Below are positions 1-10,994 of a DNA stretch of 64,000 nt, in pieces. Every line of letters begins with the position of its first letter. Positions within the stretch are counted from its first letter, which is position 1. The DNA is taken from the NCBI GenBank assembly GCA_019671005.1, contig CM033721.1, forward strand, positions 49,208,864 through 49,272,863, written 5' to 3'. A model generated the notes under the pieces. It searched no databases. It was not told the origin of the DNA and was given only the letters and a program-made list of their open reading frames with translations. The translations under genes and the position numbers were made by a program. The DNA comes from Hibiscus mutabilis (Eukaryota > Streptophyta > Magnoliopsida > Malvales > Malvaceae).

Positions 1-963
1 AGTAGAGAAGCAAGAGATGAAGAAGAAAAAGCAAGGAATTGCTCTCAAGAGGAAAAAAACTCTAGCGATGATGAGTTTGAAGAATTGGATATGATAGCCA
101 AGAGATTCTCTCGATTCATGAAGTCCATCCGAGGAAGAAAATTTCAAAGAAGAAGAGACTTCAAGAACAAGAACAAAGAAGAGGAGAATGATCAACTCAT
201 TTGTTATGAGTGCAAGAAGCCAAGGTATATTAGATTTGATTGCCCTCAATTCAAGAAGAAGAGCTTCGAGAAGAAGAAGAAAAAGCTCAAGGCCCATGTT
301 GCTACTTGGAGCGATGAGGAATCATCATCCGATGAAGAAGAGCAATAAGTGGTCAACCTTTACCTCATGGCTCTTGATGATGATCCTAAGGTAAACCCTA
401 ACTCATCTACTTTCAATTTCACTTTTGATGAGCTTCAAGAAGCATATGATGAGTTACAAGAGGTTTACGATGAGTTGGTTGAGAAGTATAAGGAATCGGT
501 TTTGAAAAACAAGAAAATGATTTCCGATTTAAAAACCCAAAATGATTTCCTTTCCAAAACTAACTCGGAACTTGAAAAGAAGATTTTGGTTTTACAAGAT
601 GACCTAAAATATTTTCAAAATGAAAATGTTGATTTAAATAATCTTCTTTCCAAAGTCCATGATGATCACCACAAAGTGGTGAATAAACTCAAAGCTTCTT
701 TGAACAAAGTTGGTACTACTACTTTTGAAAATGGTCAATCTTCTAAAACCAACTATGTGAAAAGAAACTTTGTGAACCAAAAACAAAGAAGCTCTCAAAG
801 GTACCCTAAAGGTAAAAGAGTTAGAAGTGTATGGGTTCCTAAGGAACTTGTAGCTTCTAATAACATTCATGCAATTGCATCTTGGATTCCTAAGGGAACC
901 AAGTATTTGGGAGCTAATTCACATGGACCCAAAATGATTTGGGTACCAAAAACCAAGATATAA
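1..963 (+). pseudogene. gag of the SIRE-type element (partial, with stops)
   Basis: Frame 1 is open from base 1 to the TAA at 346-348 and contains a retroviral-type zinc knuckle near 217-250 reading CYECKKPRYIRFDC. It keeps the three cysteines, but the usual Gly-His pair is Arg-Tyr, so zinc binding is doubtful. The following frame, 349-963, encodes a coiled-coil stretch rich in Glu, Lys, Leu and Asn (residues about 25-125) and a basic tail, as in the long C-terminal part of SIRE gag proteins. The two pieces were probably one protein, now divided by the stop at 346. The N-terminal capsid region is outside the window. Confidence 0.75.
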
Positions 964-999
964 TTCTTTGTTTGTAGGGGGAGCATTGCTACAAGGCCA

Positions 1000-2669
1000 A
1001 AGCTTCAAGTCAAAACACATGGTACCTTGATAGTGGATGCTCAAGACACATGACCAAAGACAAGAGTAGATTCATGGAGCTAAATCCAAAGAGTGGTGAA
1101 GTGGTGACATTTGGTGACAACTCCAAATGCCACATTAAAGGTATTGGTTACATTGGTAATCTCTCTTCTATACTCATTGAAGATGTTTTATATGTCAAAG
1201 GTCTAAAACATAACTTATTGAGCCTTAGTCAATTATGTGATAAGGGTTTTAATGTTCTTTTTGATGTTAATGGTTGCAAAATTTTGGACATTAAAACAAA
1301 TAAGATAATGCTCATTGGTCATCGCATAGGTAACATTTACATGGTGCATTTAGATGACAGTCATACATCCCAAGCATGTTTGGTTGCTAAAGATGAAAAT
1401 GATGCATGGTTATGGCATAGGAAACTAGGGCATGCTAGCATAAGTGTTTTAGAGAAATTAGTTTCCCAAAATCTAGTAAGAGGTTTACCTAAGCTAAAAT
1501 TTTCTTTAGGTAAAATTTGTGATGCTTGTACTAAGGGTAAATAAAAACGTGTCTCTTTTAAATCCATTAATGATGTTTCAACTAGTAGGGTATTACAATT
1601 GATCCATGTGGTTCTTTTGGGCCAATTAGAACTACTAGCTTGGGTGGAAAATCATATGCATATATCTTAATAGATGACTTCTCTAGATACAGTTGGGTTC
1701 TCTTTTTAAGTACTAAAGATGAGGCTTTAGAAAAAATTCTCACGTTTTCAAAAATCACTCAAAATAACCTTGGTCAAAACATTTCACATATTAGAAGTGA
1801 CCATGGAACGGAATTTCAAAATCTAGGTTTTGAGGATTTTTGTAAATCTAATGGTATTAGCCATAATTTTTCCGCACCTCGCACTCCTCAACAAAATAGG
1901 GTAGTTGAGAGGAAAGAACGTACTTTAAAAGAAATAGCTAGAACCATGCTTTGTGAAAACAATTTACCTAAGTATTTTTGAGAGGAAGCCACAAACACCG
2001 CTTGTTACATTATTAACCGAGTAATGATTAGGCCAATTTTAAAGAAAACTCCTTATGAGATTTTAAAATCAAAGAAGCCTAACATTAGCTATTTTCATCC
2101 TTTTGGATGCAAGTGTTTTGTTTTAAATAATGGAAAAGATCATTTAGGTAAATTTGATGCAAAAAGTGATGAAGCTATTTTCTTAGGTTACTCTTTAAAT
2201 TCTAAAGCCTATCGAGTTTTTAACAAAAGAACCTTAGTTGTACAAGAGTCTATACATGTGGTTTTCGATGATAACCTCCATTCGATGAAGGATTCTTGTG
2301 ATGATGATGATGTAGGGATCATTGAAGCCAATGATGGTGGACAATCATCAAAGGTGGATGAGGTGACAACCAAAGAAGAAGAAGCACAAGATCCTCCCAT
2401 AGAAGCCTTGAAGGACATGAAATCTTGAGGAAAAGGAAGTGAGCTACCCAAGGGAACTCAGCTATGTCAAAGGTGGTGAAATCTTGGGTGATCCATCCAA
2501 GGGGGTAACTACTAGATCCTCTCTTAGATTAATAAATAATGTTGCATTCATTTCATGCATTGAGCCTAAAAATATCAAAGAAGCATTAAAAGATGATTTT
2601 TAGAGGTCATGCAAGTAGAACTTAATCAATTTGAGATGAGTAAAATATGGACATTAGTTGATAGGCCTA
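1000..2669 (+). pseudogene. protease and integrase region of the SIRE-type pol
   Basis: The copia protease signature WYLDSGCSRHM, with the catalytic Asp in DSG, lies just before 1050. The GAG-pre-integrase domain (WLWHRKLGHAS, then CDACTKGK) follows at about 1410-1544 and ends in a stop where pol would normally continue. The integrase core spans about 1640-2260: DDFSRYSWV, RSDHGTEFQN and a Glu-bearing APRTPQQNRVVERKERT helix are visible, so the DD35E residues appear present. Stops lie at 1542, 1979 and 2426, and the frame changes near 1600. The reading is cut at 2670 by the CACTA element and resumes at 6845. Confidence 0.85.
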
Positions 2670-5029
2670 CACTACAACAAATTTGTTTATTAGTGACATC
2701 TAAAATATTATCACAAAAACTTACATTTACGTCACTAGTTTTATTTGTGACGTAAAATTTGATGTCACGACATTCGTCACGCTAGGTGTGTCACTAAATG
2801 TCTAACGTGATGATGTACTTATTTTCGTCACGTATTATAGAGCATATAGTGATGTTAATGTATAACTTCTCTTTATGATTAATATTCACTAGCGACTATT
2901 TACGTCATCAAATGATACAAAATTTCGTCATTGATCATTCGTATCGTCACCAATAATGCAAAAATTCATTGTATAAGTGACGAAAATAATATTGTCACGT
3001 TGTTGGTGACGTAGTATATCATCACTGAATTATATAAAATCTCATTATTGATAATTCTTATCACGAATAGTGCATTAACTTCAACTTATAGGTGATGAAA
3101 ACAATATCATCACATTTTTAGCAACATAAAATATTGTCATGTAAAATGCTAAAATGACGTCATAACATTTTTATTAATTGCCAATTAAAAATTGTCACAT
3201 ATTACCATTTTTTTCATCTAATTAGAGACTACATTGTCATTAATTATATTAAGATATTTACTAATAATGAAATTGAATTAATAGTGATAGAAGCAAAACC
3301 GTAAAATTAATAGATATAATTATTGTCAACTAAAATGATAAAAAAATAAAAATAAAAATGTACACATATATTAAAAAAATATTATAATAAAAATATTACA
3401 ATTCATTTTTCACACAATAATAAAAGTAAAAACAATCAAAGTTGTCTGCTTAAAACTTTTATTCATAATATAATGAAATCTAAATGTTTAAAAAATAGAA
3501 TTTGACAAAAACTTGAATAAATGTGTTTATACCTATATCCTTGTCAACTTGATCTAAAGAATTTTGTTGTCATTCAAAATGAATCCAAATCATCTTTAGC
3601 AGCAATAGTGAGGCAAGGCACCTCATAATCAGTGTTTTCATCATGCCTGACAACATCCACGAACAATCAATTTAATTTCTCTCTTCTTTGAAGACTCGTA
3701 AAAATTGCAAAGGCCAGATAATCACAAAACATAATTAAGAAATAAATAGTATATGGTATATGCACCTACGTGAGTTTCAAAAATATCAACCATAGAACAA
3801 TATATAAAATCTTCTTTAGTGTTACAGAAAGAGTACATTTAAAGAACAAAAAATTGCATATACTAATCATTTAGATTAATATGAAAACAGAGTACGATGT
3901 GACATCGTTGTACTATCAAGATCTATATACCAACAAACTTTGGGCTTTTTCGCATTAGAAGACAAGTACTGATACATTAACATTTCAAAATTATGTCGCT
4001 ACCCATGCCAAAACATTCTCCCACCTATATGTTTAATAAAAGTGAGAACGTTCAAGCCACTTACAGTAATACTTGCAAATCTAAATGAGGAAAAAACTCT
4101 CCTATTTAGTTCATAGCCATCTTCCTTAGCTGAAAGCTTCCCGGAAACATGTTTTACTATTGTAACTAACCAATTAACTTCTTAAGTTTACGGATTTAAT
4201 ATAATACAACCATCCTTTCTTGTAACTATATGTTTATCTTTACTAACTTATTAGTCAAGCACATTAGCCGAATATGTCACCACATAATTAAGGGAATTTC
4301 ATGCTAATTGTTTTACAGAATAATTGATTCAAATTGAAACATGTTTGAGTGATATTCTAATGATCTTAATTACAATGGTTTTATGCTAACTATGGTTCAA
4401 TCAATGCAAGCAAAAGAATCATTCAATTCATTTTCTTAATGACCGAATAGAGACTTCATTTGCAAAGAAGAATTTGATGTCTTCAATTACTCTTTTAAAA
4501 CAACTAATCATTCTAAAATTATGCACACAATAACACCAATTAGATTAGTGTACAATCTGTTATTTTCTTGTACATTTTGAACATATTTCTAGTAAATATT
4601 TCATCAAATCAAGTATAAAAATATGGGCAAAAATGCTTCTATTTCCAACTCAAAGAAGCATAAATCACGATGCAATACAAGACAATCGATTAATCTTTAT
4701 TTCCAGCAGCTATATGTTGTTTTATCTCTAAATAACAGCCCCTAAATTGACTTATGACATAACAAAACAATCCCTACACAGGCAGCGTACTTGACATATT
4801 CGACATAGTACATGGAGCATTTCTATTCTGTTTTATGATGATTTCAATAGAAAATTTTCAGTATGTATCAAGCAATAGGTCACACAAACAACACAGGTAC
4901 ATTTAGTTCTAGATTTCAGTACATACTGCTTAATTAACAAGTACACACTGTCGGGACAATTATCTTAAGCTGTAACCTTCATGAAGTCAAATTAAAAAGG
5001 TACAATTTGTCGAAAATTGAAAGACCGAC

Positions 5030-5432
5030 CTGCCTAGAATGGTGGCATACCACAAAGTAAAATATAATTTCGTTTAAGAAGCTCTGAAGCCATGTAATAT
5101 GGACTTCCCACGATCTCATTGAATCGCTCGCTTGTTAAGAAATAGCATTCTTGAGGCAAACACAAGCTACTTGAGCATAATTTAAAAAGGGAGATAACTA
5201 CTGCACTCAAAAATCAGTTTCCATCAAAGATGGAAGGAAAAAAGACTTATAAAGTTCATCTAGTCGATAGTTGATATACAATACCGAGTTTAAAGAAGAC
5301 CGACAACCCACAATCAATCGCTGTCAATGTTCAATGGGGAAGGTTTCTTCGTATTTACAAACAGAAAATTTTCAGGTTTGAGATCACTATGCATGACTCC
5401 ATGTTTATGGCCATGTGCAACATATATTTTTA
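5030..5432 (-). pseudogene. Captured fragment of a calcium-dependent protein kinase (CDPK) gene
   Basis: Read on the - strand, 5432-5325 encodes HGVMHSDLKPENFLFVN, the kinase catalytic loop of plant CDPKs with the usual HRD changed to HSD. Further along, 5145-5030 encodes EIVGSPYYMASELLKRNY followed by ILLCGMPPF, stop, A. These are the activation segment (GSPYYMAPE in the family) and the ILLCGVPPFWA block; the residues normally between them are deleted and the final Trp is a stop. About 180 bp of non-coding sequence lies between the two blocks, and splice-like CAG/GT junctions flank them. This looks like captured genomic DNA rather than a cDNA copy. It cannot encode a kinase. Confidence 0.8.
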
Positions 5433-5689
5433 ATACAGTCAGATTATTTATTTTCATCTGAAATGAAATTATTATCATCCAGATAGAGAGAAGAGAAAAC
5501 AATTGCGTAATAGTGTAAAGCTTTACCTTAGGAGGTGAAGGTAACAGTGGTGGTTGTTACTGCCGGAGAATGTAGGAGTGGAAGTGGAGCGGAGGGGCAA
5601 TAACACTAGGTTGAGGGTGTGGAGGGGGCGGCGTAACTGTAGGAGGGGTTTGGTAGTAAGGGCAGTTAAAAATTCAAACTATTAAAAAT

Positions 5690-5965
5690 ATTTATAAGTG
5701 TGTAGTGTTTAGGGACAGAGGTTTATAATTTAGAGATAGTGGTTATAATTTAGGGTTTATAGTTAGAATTTATGGTTTATGGTTAAAATTTATGGTTTAT
5801 AGGTTGAAACTTAAACTATCATCTTATTACCCTAACATCTAAACCCTAAATTCTAGCTGTAATTCATAAATTCTAATCATTATCCTTAAATTTTAAACTC
5901 CTATACTTAAACCCCTAAACTATATACGATAAACTAAATCCCTAAACCTTAATATGGAAAGTTTT
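5690..5965. repeat. Degenerate telomere-like foldback repeat (TTTAGGG then CCCTAAA)
   Basis: The left half is made of TTTAGGGTTTATGG-like units and the right half of CCCTAAATTCTAAT-like units, so the block is roughly palindromic. A related block with the same order and similar right flank (GAATATAAATC-type) occurs at 26592-26835. It sits inside the CACTA element. It is most likely a small foldback element built on plant telomere-like motifs; a decayed interstitial telomeric tract is less likely because the motif strand switches in the middle. Confidence 0.6.
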
Positions 5966-6844
5966 AGTTTCCAGATTGTTGAATATAAATCTTATTTATA
6001 ATTATTAAAAATAGTAATATTCAAAAAATATAAAAATTATTAAAAATAAAAATATTGTTAAATAAATAAATAAAATAGTAAGAAAAAGTTAAAAAATATT
6101 AAAAATATAAAATATAAAATATAAAATATTTAAGAAATAGTTAAAATTTTAAGAAATAATTAAAATATTATAAATATAAAAAATAACATTTTTAACAAAT
6201 TTGGCATTAATAAATTTTCTCACTATTTGTTTCATTAATTATTGGAGCTATTAAATGATACTATTTCATGATGGTTTTAAAAAACGTCGTATAAAATATA
6301 AAGACCAAGCAGGAGCATTTTCCTTCCCCTAAAATTTTCCCCTCCCCCTCTAAGTAGAATTAGTTCAAAAAAAATGTTGTCTAAAATATAAAGATATAAT
6401 AACTAGTGACAACTAACGATTTTCGTCACATTAAATTAATTTTTTTGCGACAAAAATAAAATGTCATCTTTTATGTCTTCTAAAATATGATGAATTAAAT
6501 TGTCACAAATAAAGTTTATTGGTAATAAATTTTCAACGTCACTAGTTAACATTGAATCGTCATAATAATAATTTGTGATTAATACTTCACTTTCATTGGT
6601 GACGATTTCACAACGTTTCTATTTTTCTTAAACGTCATTAAATCATTTCCCTACAAATATTTTGTGAGGCGCCAAATATATAGTGACGAATATTAATAAT
6701 GTTTTTTAAAATTGTCAAAAAGATATTTTTTTATTCACTAATTGCGACGAAAACAAAAAATCGTCACATATATAGTATATTTTGTGACACTATACTCAAC
6801 GTTATATATACATTTCGTCATTAATTGGTAAATTTGTTGTAGTG

Positions 6845-8279
6845 CTAGTAATAAATCTACTATAGGAACTAAGTGAGTTTTTAGAAACAAGCTAGATGGG
6901 AGTGGTAACATAGTGAGAAACAAGGCTAGACTTGTTGCTCAAGGTTACACTCAAGAAGAGGGAATTGATTTTGATGAAACATATGCACTCGTAGCTAGAA
7001 TGGAAGCTATTAGGATGCTTCTTGCATTTGCATGTTATCATGAATTCAAGCTTTTTCAAATGGATGTAAAAAGTGCATTTTTAAATGGTTTTATTAATGA
7101 AGAAGTGTATGTTGAACAACCACCCGGTTTTGAAGATCCAAATTTTCCAAATCATGTTTTTAAATTAACTAAAGCTTTATATGGTTTGAAACAAGCTCCT
7201 AGAGCTTGGTATGAAAGACTTTCAAACTTTTTTATTGAAAAAAGTTTTGAAAAATGCAAGGTGGACACTACACTTTTCATTAAAAGAAATGACAATGACA
7301 TCTTAGTAGTACAAATTTATGTTGATGATATAATTTTTGGTTCTACTAATGAGTTGTATTGTCAAGAGTTTGCTAAGTTAATACAAGGTGAGTTTGAGAT
7401 GAGCATAATGGGGAGCTCTTATTCTTCTTGGGACGCCAAATCAAGCAAAGGAAGGATGTCATCTTCATCAATCAAGCTAAGTACATCAAGGATATGCTCA
7501 AGAAGTTTGGCTTGGAGAATGTTAAGCCTCAAGCCACACCAATGAGCTCATCTACAAAGCTTGACAAAGATGAAGAAGGTAAGTGTGTTGATTCTAAACT
7601 TTATCGCTCTATGATTGGTTCTTTGCTTTACCTTACTACAAGTAGACCCGACATTATATTTAGTGTTTGCTTGTGTGCTAGGTTCCAAGCTATTCCTAGA
7701 GAATCACACCTTATAGCCATTAAGAGAATCTTTAGATACCTTAGAGACACACCATGTTTAGGTCTTTGGTATCTTAGAGACTCACCCTTTGACCTTCATG
7801 CTTATTCCGATGCGGATTATGGGGGTTGTAAGATAAATAGAAAAAGTACATCTGACACTTGCCAATTCCTAGGTAGTATGCTCATATCTTGGTTCTCTAA
7901 GAAACAAAATAGTGTAGCTCTATCTACCACCGAAGTGGAATATATATTGGCCGGAAGTTGTTGTGCTCAAGTCCTTTAGATGAAGCAACAACTCCTAGAC
8001 TATGGAATTGATGTAGGTACCATACCCCTTAAGTGTGACAACACTAGTGCCATATGTCTCACTAAGAATCCCATCCAACATTCTAGAGCCAAGCATATAG
8101 AGATAAGACATCATTTCATTAGGGATCATGTCTTAAAGAATGATGTTGTTCTAGAGTATGTTGATACCTCAAACCAACTAGCGGACATATTTACCAAACC
8201 ATTAGGCAAAAAGCATTTTTGGACTCTTAGGAGAGAGTTAGGTTTAACCAGCCTCTCTAGACCCTTTAGAGCCCTTTAA
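6845..8279 (+). pseudogene. Reverse transcriptase and RNase H of the SIRE-type pol
   Basis: After the CACTA element the RT resumes. The conserved Trp before VFRNKLDGSG is a TGA stop near 6869. From 6913 the frame reads RNKARLVAQGYTQEEGIDF, a finger-palm stretch, KALYGLKQAPRAWYERL and the catalytic YVDDI (about 7318-7332). A one-base frameshift near 7415 moves the reading into a second frame (7428-7979). RNase H is recognisable by DADYGGCKINRKSTS and STTEVEYI; a stop at 7977 separates the tail, which reads DNTSAICLTKNP, RAKHIEIRHHFIRD and QLADIFTKPL. Four lesions in 1.4 kb mean no functional polymerase. Confidence 0.9.
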
Positions 8280-8477
8280 GGTCAAAAATTTGCTTAAATT
8301 AAATTGATTGATATGCATGTGTGATTTTGCTTCTTGATGCATCTATGCTTGTTGCTAGGGGAAGTATGTATCCATGTTAGACCATACATGTTGTTCACAT
8401 ATCATCTGCATGCATTTCAATTCGAATAAAATCAAACTTTTGAGCAACTTGTGGCCCAAAATGCATTTTCTGGGTTA
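8280..8477 (+). other. Spacer between RNase H and the envelope-like unit
   Basis: No ORF or known motif seen. It contains a ggggaag purine run near 8357 that may be an old internal polypurine tract, but nothing LTR-like follows it. Confidence 0.3.
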
Positions 8478-8703
8478 TCCATATCGAAACGGGTGAAGGT
8501 GTTTTGATACACAATTCTTCACTCAATTCAGATTGCATTTCTCAGCACAAGTGTATCGATACGGGTCCAACTGTATCGATACAAGTTCAAGCACACATTT
8601 CGGTACAGTCGAGTCTGTACCGATACGGGACTCGTGTTTTGATACATCTTCTAGGCGTACCGGTACACCTATTTTGATACGCCATGTGGTGTATCGATAC
8701 ACA
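8478..8703. promoter_or_regulatory. Cluster of GTATCGATAC-like palindromes upstream of the envelope-like ORF
   Basis: About nine variants of one 10-12 bp palindromic motif lie in 226 bp. The clearest are GTGTATCGATACGGG at 8551, CTGTATCGATACAAG at 8571, GTACCGATACGGG at 8618, GTACCGGTACAC at 8658 and GTGTATCGATACAC at 8690; half-site forms such as GTTTTGATACAC fill the gaps. Spacing is about 20-30 bp. The cluster ends 26 bp before a TATA-like box (8729). The same motif family recurs in the 3' LTR at 10995-11521. Function is inferred from position only. Confidence 0.6.
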
Positions 8704-8728
8704 TTGACGCAAAATCCTTAAAAGATTC

Positions 8729-8736
8729 TTTAAATA
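8729..8736 (+). promoter_or_regulatory. TATA-like box, candidate internal promoter
   Basis: TTTAAATA, followed by a pyrimidine-rich, AACCCTAAT-type stretch (8740-8930) that resembles a plant 5' leader. It lies directly downstream of the palindrome cluster and upstream of a candidate leader intron. Supported by context only. Confidence 0.4.
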
Positions 8737-8936
8737 GGTTTCCTTCTTTAAAACAAAATCCTAATCAAACCTAAACTCTCTCAAAAACCCTAATATTTTT
8801 TCTTATCAATACCCATCAAAACCCTTATTTTTCATTAAATCTTTTAAGGGTTTTTTGTTCTTTAAAACAAGTCTAAGCTCTTTCTTATCAAATTGGTGCA
8901 TCTTCATCCTTCATTCATCCAATTCCATAACTCAAG

Positions 8937-9276
8937 GTATATTTTTCTTTTCTTTTTTTCAATTTTGTTTATTTTTACATACTAGTTTTAGTTATTTTTT
9001 GTCTAAAAAGTATACATATAATATGGGTTTTGAAGTTTTTGCAATAATTCTTTAAAATTTGAATTTTTTTATTCAAATATAAAAAAATTATTATACCGTA
9101 TATTTTTATAATTTATTTTTCGAAATTCTTTTTACCAAAATTTCTTTTTATATTTGTATATGTTTTTAAACTATATTGTATATTTTTTTAACAAAAACCT
9201 TGAGCATTGGATTATTTATTGGATCGAATATGATGATTTATGAATACATTGTTTTTGTGTCTAAATTGTTTTTCAG
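8937..9276 (+). other. Candidate leader intron of the envelope-like transcript
   Basis: A good plant donor (CTCAAG|GTATATTTTT) and a good acceptor (GTTTTTCAG|ATTATC) bracket 340 bp of strongly T-rich sequence. The acceptor lies 7 bp before the ATG at 9284. Removing it would take out the upstream in-frame ATG at 9176. Envelope-like ORFs of some plant retroelements are known to be made from spliced RNA; use of this intron is inference. Confidence 0.5.
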
Positions 9277-9283
9277 ATTATCT

Positions 9284-10555
9284 ATGGCACCAAGAAAGAT
9301 AGCTAGAACAAGCGAGGTTGGCGAGTCTTCAACCGAGGACAATTCGGTACATCCTAACCTTTGTGTCATTTATCAAAAGAGTTTTCCGACCCCGGCGGCT
9401 TTAAATAACTTCAAGCAATACCAAAACTACAAAATCCTTCGCGAAAGAGTAACATCTCTTCCATTTTTAGACTCTAAACGTTTCAAGTTTAAATATCTTC
9501 ATCTTTTGAGACGTTGGAATTTTATTCAATTTTTGGCTATCCTCAGGTTTTTGTACCGTAATCTTGTTTTAATTTTCTTTGCTAATGCCCGGTGCATCCC
9601 CAACCAAGACCGTTCTAAGGTCATTGCTATTGAGTCATTCTTAATGGAAAAGAAATTTCGTATTGATGTTCAAACTCTAGTAAATGTATTTGGGATAGAA
9701 GATGAGGGAATAGCCGATGAGGACTCTATAGGACATGTTCTTGGCGGTTCTGTCAATGTTCTTGATGCTCACGATCTCATCTTATACTTAATGATCACTT
9801 GGTGGTTTCGGCCATCCGGTGGAAAATTTTCCACTATCCAACAAGTGGACGACTTTTGGATTAGATGTTTTCGTGAAGAGAAGAAGCCCAATATTGCTCA
9901 AATAATGTTCGCGGAGCTAGTTTACCTCATCCAACATCGACACACCTCTCTAGTTTCATCCTTCACTTATGGGACAACATTGAGTTACTTGTTTACTCAA
10001 TTGGAGATTGATTGCTCACACGACTTTCCCGAGCCTCTTACCGATCCCATTGATGAGCGCTCTCTTGTTCGTGCAAAGTGTCACTATTTTAGTGGTGAGT
10101 GGCTACGTCTTACCGAGCTTCCACATGATGCAATCTTCGAAGTACCGGAAGCTCCTCCACAAGCCGTCCTTCAAGCTCCGGTAGCTCCACCGGCTATGGA
10201 TGCTCTCATGGCTTATCTCAATGAGCAATTCACTACATTAAACACCTCTATGACCTCATTGAAGACACCCATGAATGAAGGGTTTGCGGCCATTGGTACT
10301 CAATTCACTTCCTTAGAGGATCGAGTTCAAGCAATTGAAAGCCAACAAGGTTCGATAGACATATCTTTTACGACTTTCCATGGAGAATGGAGACAATCTC
10401 AGGCTACTCAAACCCATGACGAAGATGAAGATCAGAGGATGAGGATAATGATGATGCTCCATAGACATACATTGCATTGCATACATGTCATATTAGGTTT
10501 TTTATTTTTATGCACCTATGTTATTTACTCTATAAACCTATGCTTTGATTTTTAG
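9284..10555 (+). CDS. Envelope-like ORF of the SIRE-type retrotransposon
   Basis: An open frame of 423 codons lies between RNase H and the 3' LTR, the place and size of the envelope-like ORF of SIRE-type elements. The start at 9284 (MAPRKIARTSEVGESS) is preferred over the in-frame ATG at 9176 because a splice acceptor sits just upstream and the extra 36 residues read like intron. The N-terminal two thirds form the globular part typical of this family (EKKFRIDVQTLVNVFG near residues 125-140, WWFRPSGGKFSTIQQVDDFW near 175-195). A proline-rich stretch and a heptad-like coiled coil follow (about 310-375). The last 30 residues look membrane-like, but a neighbouring frame gives a short acidic tail ending at 10464, so that C-terminus is probably a frameshift product. 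The protein's function is unknown; it has no proven fusion role. Confidence 0.8.
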   Translation: MAPRKIARTSEVGESSTEDNSVHPNLCVIYQKSFPTPAALNNFKQYQNYKILRERVTSLPFLDSKRFKFKYLHLLRRWNFIQFLAILRFLYRNLVLIFFANARCIPNQDRSKVIAIESFLMEKKFRIDVQTLVNVFGIEDEGIADEDSIGHVLGGSVNVLDAHDLILYLMITWWFRPSGGKFSTIQQVDDFWIRCFREEKKPNIAQIMFAELVYLIQHRHTSLVSSFTYGTTLSYLFTQLEIDCSHDFPEPLTDPIDERSLVRAKCHYFSGEWLRLTELPHDAIFEVPEAPPQAVLQAPVAPPAMDALMAYLNEQFTTLNTSMTSLKTPMNEGFAAIGTQFTSLEDRVQAIESQQGSIDISFTTFHGEWRQSQATQTHDEDEDQRMRIMMMLHRHTLHCIHVILGFLFLCTYVIYSINLCFDF

Positions 10556-10755
10556 TTTGTTTTTAAGTTTTAAGTTGGATTTGGATTATGTTGCTTTGAA
10601 CTTTCAATGATAATTATGTTGCTTTGATTATGCTTTGAATTATGCTTCATTGTTATGTTTATTATTTCTATCCTTTAATATCATTGATTTTGATCTAACA
10701 AAAAGGGGAGAAGAAAGAGCTTAAATTTTCAAAAAAGTTTTTAAAACCTATCTTA
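10556..10755 (+). other. Untranslated region between envelope-like ORF and polypurine tract
   Basis: T-rich, no ORF. A purine run AAAAAGGGGAGAAGAAAGAG at 10700-10719 could be a second or older polypurine tract. Confidence 0.4.
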
Positions 10756-10769
10756 AAGTAAGGGGGAGT
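10756..10769 (+). promoter_or_regulatory. Polypurine tract, plus-strand primer of the SIRE-type element
   Basis: AAGTAAGGGGGAG lies just before the LTR-like region, as expected for the plus-strand primer. The LTR start is not cleanly defined: no TG follows at once, while an inverted repeat (TTGTTATATCAAAA and its complement) lies at about 10803-10840. Confidence 0.5.
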
Positions 10770-10994
10770 TTTTCACAAAGACTTAAAAATTTAACTTGTT
10801 TTTGTTATATCAAAATGTTTGATTTTGATATAACAAATTTTAAGGACCTATTTGTAAAAGAAAATAAATTTTAAGTATCTCAAAGACTCATAATTGACAA
10901 GGATTTTTCAAGTACAAAATTATTCAAAGTAAAAAATTTAACCCTATAAATTTTTGTAAGTGTTTTTAAAGCTAAATGCAATTTTTACGCTCAG

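Larger units (their letters stand above)
2670..6844. mobile_element. Non-autonomous CACTA (En/Spm) transposon inside the copia pol
   Basis: Both ends start CACTACAACAAATTT when read inward (2670-2684 and the complement of 6830-6844). The element is flanked by a 3-bp target duplication CTA (2667-2669 and 6845-6847), as CACTA elements make. The terminal 0.4-0.6 kb on each side is packed with GTGACG/CGTCAC-type motifs in both orientations, like the subterminal transposase-binding repeats of the superfamily. No transposase ORF is visible in its 4175 bp. The interior carries a degraded protein-kinase fragment on the - strand (5030-5432) and a telomere-like foldback (5690-5965). Confidence 0.93.

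Noticed and set aside
3585..3700. Possible further captured coding fragment on the - strand inside the CACTA element (reads RHDENTDYEVPCLTIAAKDD before a stop).
   Set aside because: The text looks protein-like but I cannot tie it to a family, and it is short; a protein search would decide.
5540..5650. GC-richer stretch upstream of the kinase fragment that could be a CDPK N-terminal exon.
   Set aside because: Pro/Val-rich translation without any conserved residue; CDPK N-termini are too variable to judge.
10803..10840. Inverted repeat TTGTTATATCAAAA / TTTTGATATAACAA as a terminator or the LTR boundary.
   Set aside because: Could be either or neither; no second LTR in the window to test it.
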